A DNA stretch of 64,000 nucleotides from a virus, in the IMG/VR virus record IMGVR_UViG_3300047564_002293, positions 17,457 to 81,456 of that record; one strand, 5' to 3'. The notes under the pieces are model-generated. The model worked only from the letters and a program-made list of their open reading frames with translations. It searched no databases and was not told the DNA's origin. Both the position numbers and the translations under genes were made by a program. Positions 9,601 through 20,100 of the stretch are shown here, piece by piece (positions within the stretch are counted from its first letter, which is position 1; each line of letters begins with the position of its first letter).

Positions 9601-12271
9601 CATCTTCATCCGTGATTGTTTCTCCAGAAATGAATTCACCCGAAAGAACTCTAACGAATAAAGTATTGCCAGAAGTATACTTTGTAGTAGAGGATCCTTC
9701 TATGACTCCATATGCACCACTAGTAGAACCAACTACATATTTGCCTGGAATGAAAATTAGATTATTTAATTCTTGATCTACAATAATTTTTGTGAAAAAT
9801 GTTGGGTTAAAATATGCCATTTTGAAAATGGCGTTATAACTTGATGTAAATACCGCTTCTGCTTTTGCTCCAGATCCATTTCCACCAATAAAAGTAATTT
9901 CTGGTCCAGAAGTATACCCAGTTCCAGGATTTGTAATAGTTATAGAAGTTACCGCATTTCCAGAAATATTAGCAGTAGCAGTTGCACCACTACCTCCACC
10001 ACCACTGATAACAACAGTTGGTGCTCCAGTATATCCAGATCCACCAGAGGTAACCTTTATCTCTCCGATACCACCCGTAGTGGTTCCTCTACCCTTGGAA
10101 AGAACAATATCCAAATCTGGATTGAATCCTGCTCCTTTTTCTACCAAATTGAAATCTTTTGGTTTACATACACCAATAATAGGAGTGATTACCTCGTTGT
10201 AATCATAGATCTCAGAATATGGGAAAATTGTAGAAACTCCAGTTTGGAAATAATAATTTTGTGCGTCAGATTCTGATACAAAAAGTTTTTTCCTTCTGGT
10301 TGATGGATCAGTATCATCATATTCTCTGAGAAGTTTATAAATGTCTTCTTTGTTTCCAGCAACTGTTAATTCCAAAAAGTCAATAGTTGTTGCAGATACC
10401 GAAATATCAAAAGGACGTTTGACAATAGAATATGATAAAAGATCCAAACTTCTTACTGTTGTTGTAGCGGGAGAAGTCCCTTTATTAACTACATACCACA
10501 AAGTAGTAAAACTACTACCAAAAGTATTTGAAGTTGGGAAAGTTCTACTAGCGTAATTACCAGGATTTGGTAGATATAGTGTAACAACACCAGTATCTAA
10601 AGTAAATTTTTTAGATCTACGAGCAACCGTTTGTTTTGTTGTATCAGTAAAACTAATGGTTGGAGCGGCAGTATATCCAGATCCAGGATTTGTTAATGTT
10701 ACACCTGTTACTTTGCCGTCTGCGGAAATATTTGCAATACCATATGCCTGTACTCCACCACTACCAGGACTTGCAAACGCCACTGAAGGAGCAGTAGTAT
10801 ATCCAGAACCTTGATTCGAAATAGTTACGTTTGTAACTACTCCACCAGAAATGGTGACATTTGCTGCAGCACCAGAACCAGTAGTTGTTTCCGTGTTGTT
10901 ATATCCAATAGAACCATCATTAAATACTGAATTTAATTGAATGGTAGGATACGCAGTTAATTCTTGTCCATCAGCATTTACTGGAATACTTCCATATACG
11001 TTTCTTAAATTGAAATATGAAAGACCAGTTGCTTTTAAACGAGTATCATCTTTTATTAGTGTATCTCGCGCTTTACTTACTTCTAGATATTTTACATCTT
11101 TATTGATAATTTCATAACCTTTGATGTATGCTTTGCCACTACCAATACCAGCAACCATCAAAGAACTTGCTTCTTCTACAGATTTATTATTTACTAGTTC
11201 TGTCTCTACATTTAATGGATATAATCCTTTGTTATTATCTTTTTGATAATATTCTCTAAGATCCAGAGCAAAATTATCTACAACATAATCACCTGATTCA
11301 TCATATGTTCTTCTTGCTAAAGTTTCTTCAATTAGGTTGTAATCAGTTGGTTTTACTAATTGTTGAATAATTCCATTTTTAATTGAAACTAATTGTACAT
11401 AATCTTCATCAGTAAGTCCATCATATTCCTTAGCAACTAAAGATAAATTGATTTTTAATCTATGTGCTCCAGGAGCAGAATAGTTGGAAAACCCCTTTGC
11501 GTTATCGTATAGTGATACGTCTTGTTCTGGAGTTACAATTTCTTCAGTTATTTTAAAACCTACTTTTACTGAAGGTTTGTTGTAATACTTATCTACAACA
11601 ATAAGTTGTTCACTATTATTAACAAAATATCCGTTGACAAAATATACCCCCTGCTCTACTTTAACGGCTGAGGCGTATCCCATCGCTGGACTATCGATAG
11701 TGGAAATAACTCCAGTATCATAATCTTGAATGTTTATGGTAGTAGGCAATACACTGCCATCAGTTCCAACAACTAAGGTTGGTGTATCTGTGATATTTAA
11801 TGCTTCTAAAGTTTCTCCTTGTCTGAAAGTAGACTCGGAATTATTATTTCCGCTATTTGTATATTTTACGAAAATAACATCAGATTCTATATCAGTTCCA
11901 TATGCGTATGAAATTACGCTAGCAGTAACACCAGAAGTTAATCCTTGGAGAGTTGCTCCAATCAAATTGGAAATATCATATTTTTGAAATACGATATTTC
12001 CGTTAATGTTAACAGCAACTTCAGAAACTGCTGATAATTTTACATAATCTAATTTATTGTTGAATGCAACTTCTCCAGGAATTACCTGTTGCCCCTGTTT
12101 GAACTTATTGCGACCAATGTTTTCAATTTGATTCTGCAATACAGACTGGAGAGATGTTAACTCTCTAGCCTGTATTGAATATCCTGGTCTAAAAAGAACT
12201 TTGTAGTATCCTTTAGATGAATCAAAATCATCGTTGTATGGAGGCACATTAAGATTAATCTTCTGGGGCAT
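3632..12271 (-). CDS. Giant baseplate wedge/fibre structural protein with DUF4815-type N-terminus
   Basis: 2879 aa, directly downstream of gp8, where T4 has gp9/gp10. The N-terminus (YKVLFRPGYSIQARELTSLQ, residues about 22-41) resembles the DUF4815 domain of cyanophage structural proteins. The middle carries tandem GSGYT beta modules at residues about 470-537, 730-803 and 2107-2170. A Ser/Thr-rich linker lies near residue 1740. T4 gp10 is about 600 aa, so this is greatly enlarged. It is probably a fibre connector on the baseplate periphery. Virion location is inferred from context and family. Confidence 0.85.
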   Translation of the reverse strand: MPQKINLNVPPYNDDFDSSKGYYKVLFRPGYSIQARELTSLQSVLQNQIENIGRNKFKQGQQVIPGEVAFNNKLDYVKLSAVSEVAVNINGNIVFQKYDISNLIGATLQGLTSGVTASVISYAYGTDIESDVIFVKYTNSGNNNSESTFRQGETLEALNITDTPTLVVGTDGSVLPTTINIQDYDTGVISTIDSPAMGYASAVKVEQGVYFVNGYFVNNSEQLIVVDKYYNKPSVKVGFKITEEIVTPEQDVSLYDNAKGFSNYSAPGAHRLKINLSLVAKEYDGLTDEDYVQLVSIKNGIIQQLVKPTDYNLIEETLARRTYDESGDYVVDNFALDLREYYQKDNNKGLYPLNVETELVNNKSVEEASSLMVAGIGSGKAYIKGYEIINKDVKYLEVSKARDTLIKDDTRLKATGLSYFNLRNVYGSIPVNADGQELTAYPTIQLNSVFNDGSIGYNNTETTTGSGAAANVTISGGVVTNVTISNQGSGYTTAPSVAFASPGSGGVQAYGIANISADGKVTGVTLTNPGSGYTAAPTISFTDTTKQTVARRSKKFTLDTGVVTLYLPNPGNYASRTFPTSNTFGSSFTTLWYVVNKGTSPATTTVRSLDLLSYSIVKRPFDISVSATTIDFLELTVAGNKEDIYKLLREYDDTDPSTRRKKLFVSESDAQNYYFQTGVSTIFPYSEIYDYNEVITPIIGVCKPKDFNLVEKGAGFNPDLDIVLSKGRGTTTGGIGEIKVTSGGSGYTGAPTVVISGGGGSGATATANISGNAVTSITITNPGTGYTSGPEITFIGGNGSGAKAEAVFTSSYNAIFKMAYFNPTFFTKIIVDQELNNLIFIPGKYVVGSTSGAYGVIEGSSTTKYTSGNTLFVRVLSGEFISGETITDEDGNSRRIAREGTISHFVVMDRGAGYSSTTTKIKIDGVEYDTSSIEIGTYLTGIYKIIIKDRNLVSQTYATTPAVSFNTGSTNPTQNSVVAAVLYRNTVTNYSPQNVKSVQSTFGAGDAYTFTADVESFLSSYITNQTLTDFTFSGKKGLKYLECNGFAGDPSTSLVQGDAIQFTDDANNINRTIVQRVEKAQGLIKSKIYIDNVLRENVSNASIVRVRPNIGNASTGSLVVPTGCKYLENVALNSEDSKITYYFRRDFVTTASTSGGNVTFAAQLPYGTQRFASFTESNFIMTVLDKKSSTTLESGDIIYLKESQVSISNTTDTTNGTTAGSVSITLPSSFFGTSTNFPILKLTATLQVSKARPRLKTAYRNQRILIVSPGDRVVPIRGRNYDTNSNDILSYSDVFKIRYIYEGTSQTPPVVSASGELVTGTDVTERFSFDDGQRDTFYDVSRLILKPGYTAPTGQLIISFDYFEHSQGDFCTVDSYLHESGVELNEIPVFNSNVYGKISLRDVFDFRPKVDSTAIVSGYQDTAILSVKDFNNFTGSGGITSSTPATETGLEYTISFSSRQYLDRIDGVFVNKKGEFFVKEGNSSLNPTKPADVDDSLALYYMYVPAYTNTANDVRIIPVDNKRYTMRDIGKLEKRIERLEQYTLLSVLEQQALNMQVKDDVGADKFKTGFIVDNFENHGVGNLTSIDYKCAIDTQQSTLRPRSIESSYSLKEVNTRDEQRTLANYKNSNGVITLPYSDVTAIQNVFATKTLNPNPFVVDQYVGDASITPNIDQWYDQKETPLILDNDSKVFSVFYAKNDAREGFASIFDNFIVNWIGTNRVFYNVTSLSDTSSLSSTSTTSNATTASSSNISPQNNSLAQGVSTRSVGSNIVSSSIQTFCRSVPVYFTIKRMKPLSKFYVFMDGQSIDRWVVPDYKYTRIGGNSLSTFGNILTTDANGNASGMLLIPSGLPPQSGTSWTGDVNTISYDSEKGSPLSFITGIKTIKFTSDSTGSTSSDVDSFTEVKYYATGTLPSQPATIISTTPAILKSQEGIQFVESAKAQTTPNPLSQSFMIEGYDGGVFLTGIDLFFNKKSSTIPVKVYITNIESGKPGKYIVPGSECVLNPDTNLKIYTNGTLYLTEGESVTGSSSGAAGPIKAIYDRNNTKLIPSVTGVYTLTNDQVYTLVLSNHNGKTFIQNEVLSIPSLNTYNAANATSLKVTIAKNSGRIVGLKINNTGSGYDTATLQIVSPQLLGGTTASATCSVSGGNIFDTQLVVGGSGYTEPPAVIIKSTGLSASNADIEALLEIDTPAVKMGVAVDPGTTSVTNSTTPSHFTFEYPVYLQNNTEYAFAVETDSTDYLLWASKLGELEISTNSTVTSQPLLGSVYKSQNVDTWTEDLFEDIKFKLYRAEFDKSKQGIIELTNEQLGYELLDENPFETDSLSDTTATSLLFRNNNKIIKVNHRNNGFEDTGKSYVNFKKVVDVGGITSDVLTTRLFKVINSGNEFYNINPELRAASNAVGGGSSVLATYNRKYEKLYAQVSYLNFSNTKINAEVKTTNIIPVDSSVTNYSNYSQTTLNDGFEKTFLNEIHYFNNQKVLASRINELKNSSSVENRSLTYKLYLNSDVSTLSPVIDLRAASVKLVNNQVEKPSGKEYRFGRRDQILQFYPIYKVVVTGTDISSINVGDAGNQKIVTGNTSKAQGILVKLDTTTNELYIKLTTDILFAPSERLVFTSQPTLSNIFTSSDGLTEIKFAFPYNSGVVALDKTDLTKSYTNVISGKVISWDAEKKQLKISNNKNPINDNYTAAATTGSSYARIPFSNTSTSQATDIFRVGDILGYDNQSSDTQSFLEIKSISYSDGILYVSENLKNSSTIAKYVTKEISLANSSTGLDVKLTANLFEENDIQVLYKVKPASSQFNFDDLGWEYFNGDGSPDIRVVPSSDNSIAGYIENKNSYKEYKYSISNLNEFSSFAIKIVMRSSQPVFVPKIQDVRVVATF

Positions 12272-12323
12272 TTTACGTGCTCAGTCTGCTTGATTGGGTT
12301 GGATTATAATAAAAATTATGATA

Positions 12324-14078
12324 TCAGAATTCAATAACTAATTTAATATCTTCAATTTGATCTGCTGCTCTAGTAATTAGTCTTCTATTTTCAACATAAA
12401 TTACTTCTCCAGAATTATTTGCAATTTCTGGACTTGCTAATCCAGATGCAAAAGTAACTCCAAGAGCAGTAGCATTATATGCAGTATCTACGGTACCAGT
12501 TCTACCACTTGTTGCCCCAGTAATTGGATTAGCAGCAGTCGAAACAAATGCGCGAACAACGCCATTGTCTGTATGCTCATTAGGTGATTGGTAATACTTA
12601 AGAACACCAGCTGTTGTGCTGCCAGTATCTAAAGTCCAAGATACTACTCTTCCTTTTGAAATTAAACCGCTATTCGATTGTGTAATAATTTCATCTGCGA
12701 CAAAATTTCCAGAAACGCTAGTTAGTTTTACAGAATATAGTCCAGAAGCATTATCTGCTGTCAAGAAACTAGATGATCCAAACTGAAGAGGATCTTGAAC
12801 GATACCAATTCTGCGGAAATCGTTATCTACAGGGAAATCTCCAGAACCTTCTGCGTATGTTAGACGAATATTTGTCATAACACGCTTTGAATTCATTTCC
12901 AATACTGGATCGGCACCATGTCCGCCCTGAGGTGGGATGATGATTTCAATTTCTCCTCTTGCACTTCCACCAACGGTTGCCAAAGAAGACAATCCTGCGT
13001 TGGTGTAAAGATATCCATTCTTAAGAATTACATTACCATAAGTATATCCAGATCCAGCTGCATTTATTGATACTGCAGTGATTTGACCACCACCATTTGT
13101 TGTGATCTGAACTTTTCCGCCAGTTCCATCGCCTTGAATAGCAGCATATAGTGTGCTACTCGTTGGAAGACCAGATCCAGCATCCTTTAGAAGAGCAACT
13201 GAGATAGCACCAGCAACTGCTCCTGTTTGAACTGTTCCGTTTAGAACAATTGGCATGAAGTCAGTAGATAGGAATTTAATTACATCATCCGTTGGGATGG
13301 TGTACATATACTTCCAAATATATGTACCAGATGGTTCTGTATAAATGCCACTACTATAAGTTCCTTCCCCACTTACTGGTACTGTTCTTGGGGGATATGT
13401 GGCACTTTGACCACTCAAATTGGAAGGATTTGTTCCGTTAAATAAGCAAACAAAAACTTCATACTGATCATTCATTACAGCATACTTTGCAGTTGCCATT
13501 GAACTTTCGCCAGTAGCTGAAAGTTTTTGTGAACTATAATCAGGTCTCCACATATCAAATTTGGGGTTAGCGGAAAGATCCCAATTATAACGTCTAACTA
13601 CGTGTCTAGCATAAGAAGATGTAATTCTCTTAAGAGCAATTAGATCATCATATATTTCATATTTCTCTTCTTGGTTATCAATGGGTGCAGTAGGAACATC
13701 TTCCGTTGCATAACGATAAACACCTGTCTTTGCGGTAGCAGTAGAACTATTGCCAGTTAAAGTTGATCCAGCAGCTGGAGTAGCACCAACAGTTGGTCCA
13801 ATACCAGTTAAAAGTAAACTATTTGGATAAACTTCAGCAACAACACCACTGAATGTTGCAGCACCTAAAGATGCTCCAACATAGACACTTTCTCCCACCG
13901 AGAAATTTGTTGCGCTTACTCCATAAATTTCTAGATATGCTTTCCATCCTTGTGGTCTACCAACAAAGAAATACATTCTAGAACGATTTGTGTCAGCGTC
14001 GCCAGAACCTTCTGAAAGAGATTCCAGAAATTGTTTGGCATTAAAAATTCTGAACTTTTCAGAAATGATTGCGGGCAT
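12324..14078 (-). CDS. 8: Baseplate wedge subunit gp8
   Basis: 584 aa, starting MPAIISEKFRIFNAKQFLES and followed by the RMYFFVGRPQGW stretch typical of cyanophage gp8. T4 gp8 is 334 aa; the extra length includes beta-rich insertions such as VSINAAGSGYTYGN. It lies in the conserved order gp25-gp6-gp7-gp8, and gp8 pairs with gp7 and gp10 in the wedge. A TATAAATA late promoter sits about 35 bp before the ATG, so it can be transcribed independently of gp7. Confidence 0.9.
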   Translation of the reverse strand: MPAIISEKFRIFNAKQFLESLSEGSGDADTNRSRMYFFVGRPQGWKAYLEIYGVSATNFSVGESVYVGASLGAATFSGVVAEVYPNSLLLTGIGPTVGATPAAGSTLTGNSSTATAKTGVYRYATEDVPTAPIDNQEEKYEIYDDLIALKRITSSYARHVVRRYNWDLSANPKFDMWRPDYSSQKLSATGESSMATAKYAVMNDQYEVFVCLFNGTNPSNLSGQSATYPPRTVPVSGEGTYSSGIYTEPSGTYIWKYMYTIPTDDVIKFLSTDFMPIVLNGTVQTGAVAGAISVALLKDAGSGLPTSSTLYAAIQGDGTGGKVQITTNGGGQITAVSINAAGSGYTYGNVILKNGYLYTNAGLSSLATVGGSARGEIEIIIPPQGGHGADPVLEMNSKRVMTNIRLTYAEGSGDFPVDNDFRRIGIVQDPLQFGSSSFLTADNASGLYSVKLTSVSGNFVADEIITQSNSGLISKGRVVSWTLDTGSTTAGVLKYYQSPNEHTDNGVVRAFVSTAANPITGATSGRTGTVDTAYNATALGVTFASGLASPEIANNSGEVIYVENRRLITRAADQIEDIKLVIEF

Positions 14079-14111
14079 GTTTTTAGTCTCTCTAAAAGGA
14101 TATTTTATTTA

Positions 14112-14119
14112 TATTTATA
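14112..14119 (-). promoter_or_regulatory. Late promoter before gp8
   Basis: Minus-strand CTGTATAAATATAAATA contains exact TATAAATA, the T4-type late -10 read by gp55/gp33-modified RNA polymerase. It lies just downstream of the gp7 stop and about 35 bp before the gp8 ATG. Confidence 0.75.
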
Positions 14120-14123
14120 CAGG

Positions 14124-17100
14124 TCAAACGGAATATGGCATGATATTATTAGTACTGGAAACGATATTCGATCCCTTGTATAGTGTGCATCCAGTAAAAC
14201 TGGTCGAAGTTTTTCCTGTATATTGAACCACACTATAGGTTGACCCATTACCAGTAAATAGGTAACCAGATGAAGGGAAATAAGTTGTATTTCCAGTTAC
14301 ATTAATTATATTGGAAACGGAAAGGTTAGTATTTCCATTCGCTAGAACTATTGAGTTTTGAATTGATGGATGTGATAAATTCCAGATATTTCTAGATTTT
14401 GTAAAAGAACTAAAATTGGAAACATCAAAATCTTCAATTGTCACGTAATTATAATTGATGCTAATATCATTAAAAGATAATTGAGATACAAATGCAGCAC
14501 CAACATTCATGTTATACCAATAATTGTATCTCGATAGACTATTCGAAAGACTTAATTTAGTATATTGTGTTTTGTATGATGTTTGAGCATTAGCATTATT
14601 CACAACAACAATATTTCCATTTCTCTGAGAAATTTGATTAAATGGAGTATCTAATATTATTATAGTATTATTTCTTTGAATAACTTCATTTGTTAATAAT
14701 ACCGATTCTTCATAATAATCAGCAAATCCAGTACTATTTAATAAAGTAATTGAATTTACTAATTTTTGAACATTTACTACTGGAACATTTTCTACTTTGG
14801 ATTCTACTTGTGTTGTTATAAATTGTGTTATCTTATTTTCTGTAAATTGTATACTTGCAGTAACTTGTAGAATTGAAGTATACTGATCATTAACTGCTCC
14901 AGAAGATGAAACATCTACAGATTTTTGAACAATTGTTGTTATTTGTTCACTAATATTTTGTACTTTAGGATCCGTAATTAATTGAGAAATCGTAGTGATG
15001 CTTGGGGCAACACTAGACATTGATGCATATTGAATATCGAGTTTAGCAATTGTGGAAATGTCATCAACACCAGCATCAATAATAGTTACATCGTCGCTAT
15101 ATTGCCTTACGAAAGCGCCAGCTGGATGCGTTTTTATTGTAGTTCCATCTACTCCTCTAACAACCCCCAAGAAACGATCAGATAGCTTGCTGGAATAAGA
15201 AACTATCTCATCTTCGACAAGTAGTTTGCCGAATGATTTGAATTTTTCAGTGGTTGGTACATAAATGATTTTGTCTGTGAGAGACAGAGAAGAATCCAAG
15301 TAAGCACCAGTTTCATGTAGAGACCTATATGCAAGAAGATAGTTCGCTTTTGCGAATGTTCTCACATATGAAGTTAATTCTCTTTCTGCTTTAATAATAG
15401 TTGCATTTTGGAATAAAGAAACCACCTCAATTGGTACTTGACCATTACTGAAGAAGAATTGAACACTAGTCGAAATAGAACTGACATTAGCATTTAGATT
15501 AAGTACACTTGTGTGTACGTTCAAACATTTTTGAACAGGTAATTTGACATTTTCACTTTTTTGAACAATTGAAGTTATTTTTCTATCAGTATCAAATGGA
15601 GTTACTGCGACAACAGAAGATATAGTAATAATTGGAGGTTGTGGACTATCATCAAAAGTTGCTCCAGAGGTGATATACAATGTCCCTGCATTTTCAATCT
15701 TAGGAGACATGCTGACAATAATTTGTGTTACATCAATACTTCTTTGTTTACGAATTACGTCATATCCTCTAGAGATGTAAACTTTTGGCGCTACAAGATA
15801 ATCACTTCCTTGATCATATAATACTATGTCAATTACTTCTTCATCGTGAACGATTGCATATGCTTTTGCACCACCACCTTGAGCTGGTGCAATAATAGTT
15901 CCACCCTCATCTTTTTGTGCTTGAGCAACAAAAATTAATTGGGGTGCAGTTTCATACCCATATCCAGCTGCAACAGGATAAATTTGTTTTGTTACATAAG
16001 AATCCCAGTCTTTTTTATTCCAGGTCAGAGAAACTACTTTGCCGTTTTCTATGTTTGCAGAAACATCTAATCCCTCTCCATAACCAATACCATTATATGT
16101 ACTAGTGCCTAGTTTTCCGTAGTAATTTGAATTAACGTCATCTACATCTCTATAACTAGTTTTAGTTACTATATCTGATTTTGATAAAATTGTTCTAAAT
16201 TCTGATTCACCATCTATTTTTAATAAATCGCCAACATCAACAAAATCTTCTTTTCTAAAACGAGGACTATTTTTTAACAACCAACCAGGAATTGATTTTC
16301 TCAAAATGTCTTGTTGATCATCATTTTTTTCAAATGATTGTATCGATATTATTCTAGATGATTGAATTACTAAATTCTGTTTGGTTACTCCATTATATCC
16401 CACAATTTCCAAATTTTCTGATGAAATGAATCTTTTATTCTGAGAATCTATTGTTAGTTCAGTATTTGTGCCATTATAATATGATGTTCTAATAATACCT
16501 TGAGTAGTATTAGATTTAATTGTTGCTCCATCAATTTCAATTGGATAATCCGAAGAAAGATTTCCAGAAATTGTAATTATAAATCTATTGAAAAATAGTG
16601 AGGTCTCGTAATTAAATGCATTTAATGCCTTTTGATAATCTCTACCATAGGTATATAAAATATTAACTTTTTGACCCACTCTAATTGGTTCTCTAAAGAT
16701 AATATTACTTCCATTAATACTATAATTTTTTAAACGCTGTTGGAATACTCCATCAACGAAAACTAAAACATTTCTGTCTTCATCAACGATTACAGTTTTG
16801 CCACTGACGGCAGAACGTAAAATAAATGGACCTGCATTAATTCCATTAATAAATCTAGAATCTATTAATAATCTTTCGTAACCAGAAACAGAAACTCCAT
16901 AAAAAGATTGTTTTGTGGATTCAAAAGTTCTTGGTGGTTCTACAAAAACTATTTCATTTGGTGTTGTTGTTCTTCTAATATAATATGATCTATCGAGTGG
17001 AAGCAGAGGAGTGCTTCCTGCTTGCTGTAAAACACCATCAATTGCGACTAATAAATTTTCGTTAGAAGATAAAGTTACTGGTGAATTATCTTCGTAATAT

Positions 17101-20100
17101 AATGGGAAAGAAGATGCAATACCATTAAATTGAGAAGATATATCTTTGATTTTTTTGAAATATTGATTATTTAATTCATTATTTTTAAATTGTATAATTC
17201 GAGCAACAATTTTTTGTGGTGGACTATCTACTCCTTCTCTATATGATGAAAGTGGTATTGGTTGACCACCAACACTTCTATACCCAAGAGGAGCTTCTGC
17301 AAATGTAATTTGTGTTCCTGAAATAGTAAATGCTTTTCCAGGTTCTTGTAAAATACCATCTAATGATAGAATTACATTATTGACATTAGAAACAGAATAT
17401 GGAGTATTTGATCCCTTTAAAGTGATTGTGAAGGTTTTGTTACCGCTTCTGTTTCCATTTGAATCAAAATAACCACTAAAATCTGGAGTTAGTTTGATAT
17501 CATAGGAAAGCATCTCTCCCGTATCAAATGTAGATGCAAATACAGATCCTCTTCCTCTAATTACATTTAAATTTGAAAGATTAAATGTACTTTGAGTTAT
17601 TACTCTATGAGTATTTTCTATGGTTACTTTATTTTTTTCAGGATCCCATAATTGAATAAAACTTACATGATCAATTTTTGGTTGTACTGGTTTTATTTTG
17701 TTTTCTACTTCAGACTCTACAGAAACTTCTCCGAATACTTTAAATCCAGCTGGGTGTATTGTTTGGGTAACTAAACTTCTCCAAACATCAATCGGCGTTT
17801 TGGATTTGATTACATAAGAATAATCTTGATAGAAATACGAATCTGCAATTCTTTGTGAATCTGAACTAATCTTTGATCTGTCAGAAGCGTAGTAACCCAA
17901 GTTATCATAATATGATTTTATGTTATCAGATAACAATCCAACAAAGGATTTTACTACATAAGCAGTTTTATTTTTAATTTTGCCAACAATGGTTAAATTT
18001 TCTTTAAATTCTCCTTCTATTTTTTCAATTCTTAGTATATTTGTATTTTCTCTCCAACCATTTTTTGTTACAAATCCCTTAGCGATTAAAACACCACTAT
18101 CGTATTGATTAATTTCTTCACCATCAATAAAGGCATTTTCTGGGAAATTATTTACCACTAAAATACGTGGGGTTGTGAATATCTTCCTTATGGTGGTATC
18201 TCTATTATAATTCTTTCCGTTTTCTATGATCGAGATGCTCTTAGGAACTCCAATAGATGCACTGGAAAAATATATCTTAACGTCAGTTTCGATAATTTTG
18301 ATATCAGGCTGGCGATTATATCCAACACCCCTATTCTTAGTTACTATACCAGATATAGATCCGTTAGAATCCTTAATTATCTCAAATTCAGCAAATTTTC
18401 CATCAGTATTCAGTAAAATTGCCTTTGGTTTTGAATAATTTTTTCCAGAACTTATAATATTAATAGAAGAAATATTTTTCGCAATACTATTCCAATTAAC
18501 AACAGCAACACATTCGTTTTCTGCTGCTGGTCTTACTCCATACACTCTAGGAATTTTTATAAATTCTTTACCTTGATTTTCTATTACAACACTATTAATT
18601 TGCCCGACAGAAGAAGCAGAATTTGTGTTATATGCGATAGTTCCCGATCCATCATATTTTGGATAGGAACTCATCTCATATACAATGCTATTGGGGGTTG
18701 TATATGTAACAATTTTCGATCCCTGTAGAGGATCTTCAATTAGTTTCAAATATGATTTATCTGAATCTATTATTCCTGCTTTGTCAAAATAGAAATAATT
18801 TACATATTTTGTACTAGTTTCTTTTGTAGTAGATAATACTCCATTATCATAATATGACCCAAATCCAAATTTAACTTTAATATTTGAACCAGGAGATCCA
18901 GGAAGAATAGTATTTCTTAAACTTTCCGTTGAAATAATATTAAAATTACCACTTGGAGAAAATTCCAAGAAACTGCCAGTCAAAGAATAATGTGATGTAT
19001 CAAATTTATAAGTGTAATATTTTTGAACATCGATAATTGGATTTCTTGACCAATTAATATTATCATACGAAAATTCAAATTTATATGCTTGATTTTCGAT
19101 ATTATCTTTTACATATACTAGTTTTTTTGGAGTACTAGAATCAAAGAAACTAATTCCTGAGTATAAGGAATTTATGGATCCTAAAACTCTATCTACACCA
19201 TAAACAACCACCAGTTCTTGAGAATTTTCATCGTAGGAAAGAACGTATCCATCTTTATCAGTATTACCAACATGAAAATCTACTGGGAGTGTATATTTTT
19301 CGTATGCACTCGAAACTAGTTCATTGTTGAAATGATTTACGACCGTCGTTTCCTTCTGCCCACGTAGTACATCTACATATAATCCATTGTTTGAAATTGC
19401 AGTTACTTTTACAATTTCTGATCCTAGTTGTAAATAATCATTATTTGAGATAGATTGAACATCATTTAGATATAATCTAGTATTTGTTGTCGAAAATCCT
19501 ACATGCGTTACTTCTAAAATCAAAAATCTCGTTGAAGTTGTAGTAACTGATCTATCCAAAGAAGAATTTTGAACGGTTAACAAATCTCCTTGTTTGTATC
19601 CTTTACCTTTAGATGTTATCGTGATTGATGTGACAACACCATTAGTAACGGAAATTGTTGCTCTAGCATTGTTAGTATTGCCTGCTTTTCCTATAACAGC
19701 ATCCGAACTATTACCAACTACTCTTCCTTCAATGTCTCTGCATTTTGTAATATCATTGAAAATTAATTCAACGTTAGTAAATGTTTGATTTCCTGATGTA
19801 GTTGATGCATAATCACCAGTTGTGACAAAATTAGAATTTGCGTATGCATAAAATCGAGTTAGTGTGGCAGTACCATTAGAAACTGCTCCAGAAGAATGTG
19901 AAGGTGGAACATTCCCAGTGATTCCAGAAGTTGTTACCTGATAAACTAAAGAATTATACGTTAAATACTCGCCAGAAGATACTGAAGTATTTGCAGTCCA
20001 TGATTTACTGGTAATATTATAACTACCATTATTTAAAACTCGTTGACTTCCTAATCCAGTATCAACAATAGTTTTTGTGTAAGATGGTGAAGATAATTTT

